DNA of 44,519 nucleotides. Origin: a virus. Positions 1-7,894 of this stretch are shown here, in pieces (the first letter of the stretch is position 1; each line of letters opens with the position of its first letter). The stretch covers positions 1 through 44,519 of IMG/VR virus record IMGVR_UViG_3300030943_000045. The stretch is one strand, 5' to 3'. The notes under the pieces are model-generated. The model was not told the origin of the DNA, searched no databases, and was given only the letters and a program-made list of their open reading frames with translations. Both the position numbers and the translations under genes were made by a program.

Positions 1-130
1 CCGCGCCATCCTCGCCCCGGCCGCCCCGGCGGGGGCGGCCGACGGCGACGCCGGAAAGGCCGGAGACGGCAAGTCGGCCGGAGAGGTAGACAAGAAGCCG
101 GACGACGCCGGGAAGGCCGCGGACTCCGCT
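1..130. repeat. Left copy of terminal overlap (circular assembly)
   Basis: Bases 1-130 match 44390-44519. The last 99 positions (32-130) are identical, and the first 31 contain three mismatches (positions 4, 18 and 31 against 44393, 44407 and 44420). Both copies are read in the same frame of the same protein. Two mismatches are synonymous and one gives Pro here against Gln in the right copy. This is best explained as one locus sequenced twice, with minor strain variation, where a circular or circularly permuted genome was cut. A short true terminal repeat is the alternative. Confidence 0.9.
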
Positions 131-217
131 GGCGAGTTCAGGACCAGCATCGCAACCAAGGAATCTGCTCAGGAGCTCGACGCGTTCCTGGATAAGCACA
201 CTTTCGGGAGGAAGTAA
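2..217 (+). CDS. C-terminal end of DUF2213 prohead-protease-like protein (continues from 43266)
   Basis: This open frame has no start of its own. It is the tail of the protein beginning at 43266, cut by the linearisation of the circle. When the 130-base end overlap is superimposed, the frame from 43266 runs without interruption to the TAA at 215-217. The segment is an Ala/Gly/Lys/Asp-rich low-complexity linker followed by a more ordered C-terminus ending near FLDKHTFGRK. The stop directly abuts the ATG of the decoration gene at 218. Such disordered charged tails are common in phage scaffold/protease proteins; the scaffold role is inferred. Confidence 0.85.
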   Translation, partial: RAILAPAAPAGAADGDAGKAGDGKSAGEVDKKPDDAGKAADSAGEFRTSIATKESAQELDAFLDKHTFGRK

Positions 218-757
218 ATGCAGTCTACCAGCAATATCAGCCGGTTCACGAAGGTTTCGTACCGGGGCGGGGCGCCGATCAACGGCTTCCTCGTCGGACC
301 CAAGGAGCGGAATATCACCATCGGTGGCTTCCTCTCCACCAGCAACACGCTCGAGGGGATCTTCGGACGCGTGGTCTCCGCCAACATCGCAACTCCGCAC
401 GAGTTCCTCGTCGGTAGCGCGGGGGCGAAGATCCAGGGAGTCCTAGTCTTCAACGAGGCCATCGCGCAGAACCAGCCTGCGGGCTCGGACCATCCCGTCC
501 AGGGCACTCCGTGCACCGTCCTGAGCGAAGGCTATTTCGGCTTGACCTCGTGGGGGAAAACCGCTACGGGTGCTGCCGATCCCACGATCACCTCGAAAGT
601 CGTCATGGTCAATGCGACCGGCGCTATCGAGTTCCTGCCGTCGGCCACCGCTGTCCCCGGAACCTGCACCCAGCTCAACGCTGAGGTCGTAGACCACGAA
701 GGCTCCTCGGTCGTCTCGGGCAAGGTCGTCGTCATCAAGCTCAAGGGGGCTGCGTAA
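218..757 (+). CDS. Capsid decoration / structural cement-like protein
   Basis: A 179-residue protein rich in Gly, Ser, Thr and Val with many predicted beta strands and no enzymatic motif. It lies directly between the protease/scaffold-type gene and the major capsid gene, which is the classic place for a capsid cement (decoration) protein in Mu- and T4-like head modules. The ATG begins one base after the upstream stop, with GGGAGG at 206-211 as a ribosome-binding site. The GC-rich codon use matches its neighbours. The call rests on position, size and composition, not on a diagnostic motif. Confidence 0.6.
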   Translation: MQSTSNISRFTKVSYRGGAPINGFLVGPKERNITIGGFLSTSNTLEGIFGRVVSANIATPHEFLVGSAGAKIQGVLVFNEAIAQNQPAGSDHPVQGTPCTVLSEGYFGLTSWGKTATGAADPTITSKVVMVNATGAIEFLPSATAVPGTCTQLNAEVVDHEGSSVVSGKVVVIKLKGAA

Positions 758-759
758 TC

Positions 760-2121
760 ATGCTTAACCTCACCATCAACTCCAAGATCGACGGGAAGCT
801 CGAGAAGCTTTTCAACAACGTCGTCAAGGTCATCAAGACCAGGTCGCCGCTCCTCGCGCGCGAGATGGGCAACATGGACATCGTGATCGGGCCCGCGTCC
901 GATCCGCGATACGGAAACGGATCCGGCGCCATGCAGCCCTGCTACGTAGGCGATTCCTACCTGAAGGGCGCGGAAATCGGCCGGACGGGAGCCATGGACT
1001 CCTTGTTCAAGGCCGATCCGAACAAGATCGGGTTCAAGTACCAGTTCAACCCGCGCACCGGCAAGTTCGACATGGCCATGCAGCAGCGGCCGGCCGGATA
1101 CGCCGCCGACGCCGTGGATCTCATCGGCGCCCAGCTCATGGCCCCGGGCCAGATCTCCTGGTTCGCGAAGCCGTTCATGGAGCCTCTCTCGTGGTCCGTG
1201 GCTGAGGAGCTCGTCTCCGTCCAGCCCGGAACCGATCCCTGGGCGACCGTGGGCAGCCTCGCGCTCGCATCCTTCGGCGGCGGTATCGCCATGGTCGAAG
1301 AGACCGGTGCCCCGAACAACACCATGAGCCGGGACGTGAACGTCCAGACCGGTCTCATGACCAGCCAGATCATCAACCTGGCCGTGACCTACTCGATTTC
1401 CATCGAGGAGACCCAGCGTGCCCAGTCCGGAAGCTCCACCCCCTACGCCGGCCAGCTCATCACCCAGAAGCAGCGGTATGCTCGCTGGGTTCTCGAGTTC
1501 ATCACCGCGGCCCTGATCTACTACGGCAACGCTTCCACCGACACCAAGGGCTTGCTCACCGTGAATAGCGTCACCGCTTTCACGGGAACCTCTCTTTCCG
1601 CTATCGCCGCCGGCGCGGGAGCCTCCAAGGGCGAACTCGCCTACGAGCAGCTCGCCACCCTGGTGAATGCCTTCCTTAACGCTAGCCAGAACAAGCTGAC
1701 GAGGGTCGATATCACCATGGCTCCGCTCGCCTTCAACCTCTTCGGATCGCTGCCATACAGCCAGATCTACAGCGCCGAGTCGCCTATGGTGACCTTCGAG
1801 AAGAACTTCAACGCAGGCCTCGGCAAGAGCAAGCAGAAGGTAAAGTTCAATTTCCGGTCGGATCCGCTCATAGACACGAACTCGGTGAACCCCTTCAACT
1901 CCATCGCGCACGACTACCTCCTGCTGTCCTCTCCGGAGATCGCGACCGGCGTCGACGAGGAGACCGAGGCTCTGTTGGCTTTCTTGGCGCCGCTCATGGA
2001 TTTCGTTTTCCCGGTGTCCCCGGGACCGCAGGGACAGCAGTACAAGACTCTTCGCCGCGTGGGTGGGCTCTATGCCCCCTACACCCCGGCGATCGCCGCC
2101 TACAGCGGATGGGGAGTGTAA
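760..2121 (+). CDS. Major capsid protein
   Basis: A 453-residue protein immediately after the decoration gene and before the connector genes, in the position and size range of HK97-fold major capsid proteins of myoviruses. The first ~70 residues include a basic helical segment (LFNNVVKVIKTRSPLLAREM), and the long central part is a mixed alpha/beta domain without enzymatic motifs. It is the largest structural gene between the portal block and the tail sheath. No extended N-terminal scaffold (delta) domain is obvious, which fits scaffolding by the separate DUF2213-like protein upstream. The assignment comes from synteny; I cannot place it in a named capsid family. Confidence 0.8.
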   Translation: MLNLTINSKIDGKLEKLFNNVVKVIKTRSPLLAREMGNMDIVIGPASDPRYGNGSGAMQPCYVGDSYLKGAEIGRTGAMDSLFKADPNKIGFKYQFNPRTGKFDMAMQQRPAGYAADAVDLIGAQLMAPGQISWFAKPFMEPLSWSVAEELVSVQPGTDPWATVGSLALASFGGGIAMVEETGAPNNTMSRDVNVQTGLMTSQIINLAVTYSISIEETQRAQSGSSTPYAGQLITQKQRYARWVLEFITAALIYYGNASTDTKGLLTVNSVTAFTGTSLSAIAAGAGASKGELAYEQLATLVNAFLNASQNKLTRVDITMAPLAFNLFGSLPYSQIYSAESPMVTFEKNFNAGLGKSKQKVKFNFRSDPLIDTNSVNPFNSIAHDYLLLSSPEIATGVDEETEALLAFLAPLMDFVFPVSPGPQGQQYKTLRRVGGLYAPYTPAIAAYSGWGV

Positions 2122-2124
2122 GCC

Positions 2125-2544
2125 ATGGCCAAGAAACCCGAGAAGACAGACAAGATCTTCCGCTCGTACCTCAACAATATCTCCCTCGCCCTGCCCACGC
2201 CGTTCGGCGACGTCGTTCTGCCGGCGAAGCACACGGCGCCCAAGAACATTGCCTTCATCGGCGCGGACGCCTACGCGTTCCTGACCGGCGAAGGAGAGCC
2301 GGGCGACAAGGTCGGCGGCTCGAGGGCGCAGTTCCAGGAGCTCCTGGCGGACGAGACGATCAAGGAGCTCGATAAGGTTCCGGATTCCTACTTCGAAGCC
2401 GCCGAGCGCCTCGCCGAAGCCGACACCAAGATCGAGGAGGCCAACAAGGCCACCGAGGACGAGAAGGCGAAGACCGCGGCGCTCGCGGCCGAGAACGAGG
2501 CGCTCAAGAAGAAGCTCATCGACGCGGGGATCAAGCTCGAATGA
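2125..2544 (+). CDS. Hypothetical head-module protein with C-terminal coiled coil
   Basis: 139 residues. The first ~85 form a compact domain, and residues ~88-139 are a highly charged Ala/Glu/Lys heptad-rich helix (EEANKATEDEKAKTAALAAE) that should form a coiled coil. It starts three bases after the capsid stop and overlaps the next gene by four bases, so it is translationally coupled within the head operon. A minor capsid, scaffold or head-tail connector role is plausible. I do not recognise the family. Confidence 0.6.
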   Translation: MAKKPEKTDKIFRSYLNNISLALPTPFGDVVLPAKHTAPKNIAFIGADAYAFLTGEGEPGDKVGGSRAQFQELLADETIKELDKVPDSYFEAAERLAEADTKIEEANKATEDEKAKTAALAAENEALKKKLIDAGIKLE

Positions 2545-2936
2545 TCTCCGCCGCGGAGTTCGCCTACAAACACAATTTCTCGAATGCGGTGCTGGATCCG
2601 GACATAACGGCCGCCATCGCAGCCGTGAATGCACAGTGGGCCGGGGCTCTCGAGTTCTGGTCCACGCTTCCGCAGGCGGCCCGCGACGCGAAGCGGCTGG
2701 TCCTCGAGAATTATCTCGTGGGCTGGCAGCTTGCGACGATGAACCCTGGATCCGTCCGCGGCATCATGGCCAACGGCGGTATGTCAATTTCGTCCAAGAG
2801 CATCTCGGGCGTGTCGATGACCTTTGATCTCGCTCAGGTCGACGACGCGCTCAAGGTGCTCAATTCCAATGTGTTCGGCGCTCAGGCTCTCCAGATGATC
2901 CTGAGCGCGCCGGAGAGGTTCAAGATCTATGGTTGA
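2541..2936 (+). CDS. Head-tail connector adaptor-like protein (DUF4054-type size and position)
   Basis: 131 residues, mostly helical (SAAEFAYKHNFSNAVLDPDI, then helices around VNAQWAGALEFW and LVLENYLVGWQLATM). The layout resembles small adaptor proteins that sit under the portal, such as DUF4054 proteins: an opening F-x-x-x-F/S segment, a regular helical repeat, and a loop ending in a short C-terminal strand. It overlaps the previous gene (ATGA) and the next gene by eight bases. The family name is a guess from length, position and secondary-structure pattern. Confidence 0.5.
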   Translation: MISAAEFAYKHNFSNAVLDPDITAAIAAVNAQWAGALEFWSTLPQAARDAKRLVLENYLVGWQLATMNPGSVRGIMANGGMSISSKSISGVSMTFDLAQVDDALKVLNSNVFGAQALQMILSAPERFKIYG

Positions 2937-3465
2937 CGTGAAAGTCAGCTCGACCAGCCACAAAATCCTTGAGGCTCCGAAGTCGGTGATCATTAAGGTC
3001 GGCATATTGGGCGGGCGGATGCACTTCCCCAAGGCCAGGGGAAAGAAAACCGGAGATCCGATCCCGATGGCGAAGCTCATCGCTTGGCTGGAAGCCGGGT
3101 TTTCATTTCGGATAGAAGGCGGGAAACGAGTAAAAAATGGTGGCAAGAAAGTGACGATTCCACCTCGCCCAATTCTAGTTCCAGGCATCGAGAAAGGCCT
3201 GGATGGGCTCAGGAAGGATTTCAAAAAACTAGCGGCGGCGTTAGCAGAAGGAAAATCGGGTGATACCGAGATCGCCAGGATTGGAATCCGTGCAGTTGGA
3301 TCGATTCAGGAATACGTCGATGAGGACCTTCCTTCGATCGCTCCGAACGCGGAATCGACGATCAAGGTAAAAGGTACCAGCGCCGGCGCCGGTGGCAATA
3401 CCCCGATGATCGACGAGGGGCAGCTCATGGGCGCGATCACCTATTCCTCGGAAAAGAAGGACTAG
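2929..3465 (+). CDS. Tail completion / neck protein (HK97 gp10-like)
   Basis: 178 residues. An early strand reads VIIKVGIL, the middle contains ENG-type linkers and the motif IPPRPIL (~residues 76-82), and the end reads TPMIDEGQLMGAITY. The pattern VGIL ... IPPRP-F/L ... PLIDTG-L-SITY is typical of HK97 gp10-like and Mu-like tail completion proteins that sit at the head-tail joint. The gene overlaps its upstream neighbour by eight bases and is three bases from the next one. Confidence in the family comes from the paired IPPRP and ID-G-L motifs. Confidence 0.65.
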   Translation: MVDVKVSSTSHKILEAPKSVIIKVGILGGRMHFPKARGKKTGDPIPMAKLIAWLEAGFSFRIEGGKRVKNGGKKVTIPPRPILVPGIEKGLDGLRKDFKKLAAALAEGKSGDTEIARIGIRAVGSIQEYVDEDLPSIAPNAESTIKVKGTSAGAGGNTPMIDEGQLMGAITYSSEKKD

Positions 3466-3467
3466 CC

Positions 3468-3914
3468 ATGGGATCGGAAATATCCGGAACGGTGCACGTA
3501 GGTGCCGGCATCGCGAAGCCTTCCGCCGTCTACGGAAACCCGCTTCTCTCCTTCCCGGAACTCTGGCGGGATTTCGTATTCTTCGACGCGGACCCGAAGC
3601 TCAACGACGGGTATGGCAAACGGCAGAACGAGACTCAGGGCTGGGGAGTCATCCAGACGGCCACGAGTCGCGTAAAGGATTCGAACAACAACCTGGTCGT
3701 GACGAGCCAGTATCGGCTCTGGACGGATTCGAAGATCAAGATGGGGAGGTTTATCGATTTCGAAGGCGTCGTCTACAGGAACATGACGGACGCGGATTGG
3801 CCCACCGAGGGCGGCTACTACGAATACACCATCGACAAGCTGGTCGGCTCCTCGCCGGGAGAGAAGGCGACGCCAGTGGATGAATGGAATAAGGCGACGG
3901 GGAACCTGCAATGA
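3468..3914 (+). CDS. Hypothetical neck/head-closure-like protein
   Basis: 148 residues with a beta-rich composition and no enzymatic motif. It sits between the gp10-like tail-completion gene and a tail-terminator-like gene, so a structural role in the neck is likely. Notable patches are FPELWRDFVFFDADPKLNDG, and FEGVVYRNMTDADW in the second half. The last codons overlap the next start by four bases (ATGA). Family not recognised. Confidence 0.5.
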   Translation: MGSEISGTVHVGAGIAKPSAVYGNPLLSFPELWRDFVFFDADPKLNDGYGKRQNETQGWGVIQTATSRVKDSNNNLVVTSQYRLWTDSKIKMGRFIDFEGVVYRNMTDADWPTEGGYYEYTIDKLVGSSPGEKATPVDEWNKATGNLQ

Positions 3915-4390
3915 CGACCGACGAATTCCGGGACTTCATGGTGGAGATTTTCAAGCTTCCCGAGGAACGGATCGTCCCGCTCCAAGGGAACTGGTGGAAT
4001 CCGCAGGATCTCGCGGAGAACTGGATCGGCTTCAAGCTCGAAGCGGTGAAGCCGAAGCTCAAGGCCTTTAAGCGTGAAGGCGACGAGATCGTTTCAGCGC
4101 ATTGCGAGGTTCGGGGGCGGCTTCAATTCGTTGGGGCCCAGGCTGAAGCCATGGCGCAGGAATTCATCCTGTGGCCGGAACGTGCAGACGTTCTCGCCGC
4201 GCTTGAGGCTCTTGGCGTTCAAACGATCGCCGAGGGATTTGGACAATATACGACTACGGATTTTTTCCAGGATGGAGGAAATACCGTTTGGGCATACAAC
4301 TCGACGTTCCGCATGATCGAGGAAATACAGGTCGCAACGGGACAAGAGAAGATCACGGCTTCGAATATGGGAGGATCGATCAATGGGTAG
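3911..4390 (+). CDS. Tail terminator-like protein
   Basis: 159 residues, immediately before the tail sheath, where myophages usually encode the tail terminator that caps tube and sheath. It contains GNWWNPQDLAENWIGFKLEA near residues 26-45, a beta-rich body with an Arg-Gly-Arg turn (EVRGRLQFVG), and a conserved-looking helix EAMAQEFILWPERADVLAAL. The gene overlaps the sheath gene by eight bases. The role is inferred from position and size. Confidence 0.5.
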   Translation: MTTDEFRDFMVEIFKLPEERIVPLQGNWWNPQDLAENWIGFKLEAVKPKLKAFKREGDEIVSAHCEVRGRLQFVGAQAEAMAQEFILWPERADVLAALEALGVQTIAEGFGQYTTTDFFQDGGNTVWAYNSTFRMIEEIQVATGQEKITASNMGGSING

Positions 4391-5474
4391 CAACGATTTC
4401 GAGGGCAGCTTAGCCCAACGAAAAATCAAGTACACCATCGGGGTGACGAACGAAGTCGTAGTTGGCGACCTCTTCCAGTCCGTGGTGATTTTTGTGAAGT
4501 CCTCGGAGGCAGCGGCGAACTTCGTGACGGCCCCGGGCGTAGGTAGCTTCGTTCTCGCGACGCCTTCCAGTTTCGCGAGCGTGGCGAAGGGCAGCCTGCT
4601 TCAGTGGCTTACGGATTTTTACTCGGTCAACCAGGTGACGAAGATCTATCTCGTCGAAATCGACGAGACGACTCTGGCTACCGGTCTGGCCACGGCGCTC
4701 GCGCTGTTCCGCGCCTATGGCTTTTTCAAGCTGCTCTTTTCGACGACGGAGAGCGAGCAGTTCACCTTCGCTCAGGTCATGGTGACGGACACGGCTCTCA
4801 CGCAAGCCTGGATATGCACCGACGATGCCACGAACCTCGACGGGGCTTCGACGACCTCGCTGGCCTATCAGCTCAAGACCGCGAAGCACAAAGTCCACCT
4901 CGAGTACTTCGCGACCACCGCGCGGAACAGCGCCATGGTACAGCTGGGAAAGACCCTGTCCAAGATCAACGCGACGGGCTTTTCCGTTGGCGAGGCTTTG
5001 GACTATCTCGCGGTCTCCACGATCGGCGGCTCCGGTGCGGCCGGCGTGAACCTCACCGAGACCCAGATGGCAGCTCTCGAGGCTCAGTACGTCGGGTACT
5101 GGTCGACCATTGGAAACAACACCGGCATGGTCGCCATGTACGGCGGGAAGCTCATGGATGGAAGCTGGGCCGGCGCGGACTGGTTCGTCAAGTTCGTCGA
5201 GTACTGCGCCTCGGTCCACGGAGCGACCTTCTTGACCAATGGGACTCATCGGCGAAACGACGAGACCTATCAGGCGCTCCTCACGATCTTGACCGCTCAG
5301 GTTGCGCCGTTCATCCAGATCGGCATGATCTCCAATTTCAAGATCACGGCGCCCAAGTTCGCGGCGCTGCCGAAGTCGGGCGATTCGTTCATCGTTCCCG
5401 GGGCCTGGACGGCGGACTATTCCGATTCGGTCCGCTCGACGAATATCCAGGGCAACCTCAACGTTGTCCTGTAA
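4383..5474 (+). CDS. Contractile tail sheath protein (DUF3383-type)
   Basis: 363 residues. The N-terminal part contains the DUF3383-like stretch around IGVTNEVVVGDLFQSVVIFV and an early domain ending at LATPSSFASVAKGSLLQWLT. The middle has strands typical of sheath subunits (KIYLVEIDETTLATGLATAL). The C-terminal half ends with a fold that closes on short strands (RSTNIQGNLNVVL), as sheath proteins do. It is followed 15 bases later by a tube-like gene, the diagnostic sheath-tube pair of contractile tails. It is shorter than T4 gp18, like the sheaths of small myophages. Confidence 0.8.
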   Translation: MGSNDFEGSLAQRKIKYTIGVTNEVVVGDLFQSVVIFVKSSEAAANFVTAPGVGSFVLATPSSFASVAKGSLLQWLTDFYSVNQVTKIYLVEIDETTLATGLATALALFRAYGFFKLLFSTTESEQFTFAQVMVTDTALTQAWICTDDATNLDGASTTSLAYQLKTAKHKVHLEYFATTARNSAMVQLGKTLSKINATGFSVGEALDYLAVSTIGGSGAAGVNLTETQMAALEAQYVGYWSTIGNNTGMVAMYGGKLMDGSWAGADWFVKFVEYCASVHGATFLTNGTHRRNDETYQALLTILTAQVAPFIQIGMISNFKITAPKFAALPKSGDSFIVPGAWTADYSDSVRSTNIQGNLNVVL

Positions 5475-5488
5475 GGAAGGAGTAGGAA

Positions 5489-5947
5489 ATGTCTAGGCAT
5501 ACCGTACAGTCCGTCGGTCAATCGACCGTGATTTTTCAGCACCCGCTCATCGCAGGCGGCGCGGCTATTTCCCTCAAGGGCTTCAAGCTCGAGGAAAATT
5601 TCCTCGACTCGAATCAGCTCATCGACAATGCGAAACGCGTAGTCCTCTACAACGGAGACACCTCCGCCTTGACGAACAACGTCAGAGCCGGCGACCTGAC
5701 GATCAACACCACCCGCGTCTCGGACAATATTTTGGACGGCGACATCATCCTCATCGCTCAGATGCTTCAGGCACTCGGTGACAACATCGGCGGCATCATC
5801 CGCATCACGATCCCGATGGACGGGAAGGTGCTGGCGATCACGTACATGAGCGTCCTCGTCAAGTCCGTCCCGTCGATCAAGCTGGCCGGAAACGACGTCG
5901 TCACGTATCCCGTGGTCTTAAGCTACGGCGATTTCTCGAATTCCTAG
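5489..5947 (+). CDS. Tail tube protein
   Basis: 152 residues just after the sheath gene, preceded by AAGGAAGGAG at 5474-5483. The composition is beta-rich, and it contains a DUF3277-like run from LKGFKLEENFLDSNQLIDNA through DLTINTTRVSDNILDGDIIL. The length is typical for myophage tube subunits. It polymerises inside the sheath to form the DNA conduit. Its order between sheath and tail chaperone strongly supports the call. Confidence 0.75.
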   Translation: MSRHTVQSVGQSTVIFQHPLIAGGAAISLKGFKLEENFLDSNQLIDNAKRVVLYNGDTSALTNNVRAGDLTINTTRVSDNILDGDIILIAQMLQALGDNIGGIIRITIPMDGKVLAITYMSVLVKSVPSIKLAGNDVVTYPVVLSYGDFSNS

Positions 5948-5955
5948 AGGTGTCC

Positions 5956-6372
5956 ATGGAATACAACGACGAGTACGCTGGTGGCCTTTTTTCGGAAACG
6001 CAGGACGAGAACTACCAGAAAGCTGAAAAGGACAAGTACAGCATCGAGGTTGACGAAGGCTTTGCACTTCCTCCCCTCATGCTGTGTTTCCGATTCACTG
6101 GACATCCTTCGAACCCGAGGCTCCAGGAGGAAGTCGCCAAGGCTTGCATCGCCGGAAGGAAGGTGACCATCAAGAAGAATGGGCAGGCCGTGGGTGCATT
6201 CTGCTGCAATGGCCTGAGCGATTCCCTCGACGCGTTCCCGCCGTTAAGAGAAAACCCTCTGGCGTTTACGCAGCTCATGAATAGCGCCCATGCGTTCGTG
6301 CTAAGAAAATTTCAGCCGTCGACAAAAAATACTCAGACGGTAGAGTCGGCGGCGAACGAGATCATGAAATAG
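5956..6372 (+). CDS. Tail assembly chaperone, short (G-like) product
   Basis: 138 residues from the ATG at 5956. That start is preceded by AGAGG at 5946-5950 with good spacing; the GTG at 5950 would lie inside the ribosome-binding site. It occupies the slot between tube and tape measure, where G-like chaperones bind the tape measure during tail assembly. Near its 3' end the codons ACA AAA AAT contain the -1 slippery heptamer AAAAAAT (6324-6330). The zero frame ends at TAG 6370-6372. No domain is diagnostic, but position and frameshift site agree. Confidence 0.75.
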   Translation: MEYNDEYAGGLFSETQDENYQKAEKDKYSIEVDEGFALPPLMLCFRFTGHPSNPRLQEEVAKACIAGRKVTIKKNGQAVGAFCCNGLSDSLDAFPPLRENPLAFTQLMNSAHAFVLRKFQPSTKNTQTVESAANEIMK

Positions 6373-6521
6373 ATCGAAGGGTCGAGCGCCTCGGTGGCGG
6401 CTTGATCATGAATCTATACATCTACCGTCGCGAGTACAAAATGGACCCTGTGGATCTTGAGGATTTCTACGCCGGTATCGAGGCGTTGAAGGTGATCTGG
6501 AAAGCGGAGACGAAACACTGA
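5956..6521 (+). CDS. Tail assembly chaperone, -1 frameshift (GT-like) product
   Basis: Slippage of -1 on AAAAAAT (6324-6330) places the ribosome in a frame that stays open for 63 codons, from TAC at 6330 to TGA at 6519-6521. That TGA overlaps the ATG of the tape measure gene. The added tail contains LYIYRREYKMDPVDLEDFYA and ends IWKAETKH, an alpha-helical pattern seen in T-domain extensions of tail chaperones. The fused protein is about 188 residues. An independent start at ATG 6408 could make a 37-residue peptide, but its ribosome-binding site is weak. The coordinates span both frames. Confidence 0.7.
6324..6330 (+). promoter_or_regulatory. Programmed -1 ribosomal frameshift slippery site (A AAA AAT)
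   Basis: The heptamer lies exactly in phase X XXY YYZ relative to the chaperone frame (codons AAA 6325-6327 and AAT 6328-6330). It is followed by a 63-codon open -1 frame ending at the tape-measure start. Such sites between tube and tape measure are a hallmark of long-tailed phages. I did not identify a definite downstream pseudoknot. Confidence 0.75.
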
Positions 6522-7894
6522 TGCCGAGCGTTGCGGACTACTTTGCAAGCCTCATTCTCAAATCGGACAAGAGAACGTTCGATATGGGAAACAAGGACCT
6601 CGAACGCACCGAGAAAAATATTCGCAAGATGGGGGAGGGCGCGCGCCAGAACTCTCCCCGGTTCGATCAATTCACCAAGGGCATGAAAAACTTTTCCGCG
6701 GGCGTATCGAAGGGGCAAGCAGCTACGCATAGTTTGACCGGCGCCATGGGATCCCTCGAGATCGGCACTATGGGGTTTATCGGCGTAGCAGGGCTCGCCA
6801 TCGGGGCATTCGCGGCGGTTGAGGGAGGAGCCATGGCCCTGGCCGCCGCGACCGGCAAGTCGAGCCAGAACCTCATAGGACAGGCGGCATCGACCGGCCT
6901 CGGCGTCGAGGCGCTCATGAAGTGGCATCGGGCCGCGCAGATGATCGGCATGGACTCGGGCGCCATGGATTCGACCTTCTCGTCGATGCGCATGCAAGCC
7001 GCTCAGTTCAAGACATGGGGCGACCTGAACGCCGATCAGCTCAAGAATCTTTCCATGCTCGGCGAGCAGCAGGGCGGCGGGAAGGGCTTCGTTGATAAAT
7101 GGCTCGGGATGAATCCCGAGCAGAAGGTCCGTGCGGTTTTCCAGGTCGCCCAGGGCATGAAGGACGTCGACAAGGCCGCGCTTCTCGTGAACCAGACGCT
7201 CGGAGGATCGGGCGAAACGCTTTTCTGGTCACTCGCCGGCCGAGGGAAGGGCCTCGAGAGCCTGCTGAGCGATGCGTCTTCGATAGGCCTGCTCAACTCC
7301 AAAGATATCAAAACGAGCGCAGCATTTGGAGATGACCTATCCACCGTAAAGACAATCATTAAAGAGTTCAAGGATCTTCTTGGAGCTGATTTTGCCAAAC
7401 AGTTTGCGGCTCCGTTGAAAAACTTCATTGATTGGTACGCAAACAACAAAGAAGAGATTAGGCAACTCGCTGACAATATTGCAACGGCACTAAAGGTTCC
7501 CTTTGAAGCCGCAGGCGCTGCCGGGGCTTGGGTAAGCAAAACCATGAGCGGCAATCAAAAGGAAGCTGCTAATTCCTCAAAATGGTATCTCAATAAGGAC
7601 AAAACTGCGCTTGTGAATGATTATTCTGACGTAACTTTCCAGCGATCAAAATATGGAGACCTTGAATCGCTTAGTGCTGCCTTAAATAAAAAAGGGAACG
7701 TTCTCGAGGCGCTTCCGAATAAAAACGCTTTCGGGTTCAAGTATTCCCAAGAAGATTTGACAGCAATGGGATCGACCATATTTAACATTGATGGGTTGTC
7801 AGTCGTGGTTTCTGAATCTGAAAAAGCTGTCTGGGAAAACATTGCGTCAAGAGCAAGGTCTGCATCAACAAATCGGATCGGTGTGACGAAATGA
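6521..7894 (+). CDS. Tape measure protein
   Basis: 457 residues. The first ~65 residues are charged and helical. A strongly hydrophobic glycine/alanine segment at ~80-112 is typical of the membrane-interacting part of tape measures, and the rest alternates helices with Gly/Ser turns (LFWSLAGRGKGLESLLSDAS). Position after the frameshifting chaperone is diagnostic. The protein sets tail length; this short version implies a short contractile tail. From about 7300 onward the DNA is noticeably more AT-rich than the first half, suggesting a mosaic C-terminus. The next gene overlaps its end by four bases. Confidence 0.8.
   Translation: MPSVADYFASLILKSDKRTFDMGNKDLERTEKNIRKMGEGARQNSPRFDQFTKGMKNFSAGVSKGQAATHSLTGAMGSLEIGTMGFIGVAGLAIGAFAAVEGGAMALAAATGKSSQNLIGQAASTGLGVEALMKWHRAAQMIGMDSGAMDSTFSSMRMQAAQFKTWGDLNADQLKNLSMLGEQQGGGKGFVDKWLGMNPEQKVRAVFQVAQGMKDVDKAALLVNQTLGGSGETLFWSLAGRGKGLESLLSDASSIGLLNSKDIKTSAAFGDDLSTVKTIIKEFKDLLGADFAKQFAAPLKNFIDWYANNKEEIRQLADNIATALKVPFEAAGAAGAWVSKTMSGNQKEAANSSKWYLNKDKTALVNDYSDVTFQRSKYGDLESLSAALNKKGNVLEALPNKNAFGFKYSQEDLTAMGSTIFNIDGLSVVVSESEKAVWENIASRARSASTNRIGVTK

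Noticed and set aside
1-130. True short direct terminal repeat of a linear virion genome
   Set aside because: The copies differ at three positions and the gene frame continues only if they are superimposed, so a circular-assembly overlap is simpler. It is not formally excluded.
532-2634. 700-codon leftward frame across the capsid gene
   Set aside because: Antisense shadow of the capsid genes, with no ribosome-binding site or recognisable domain.
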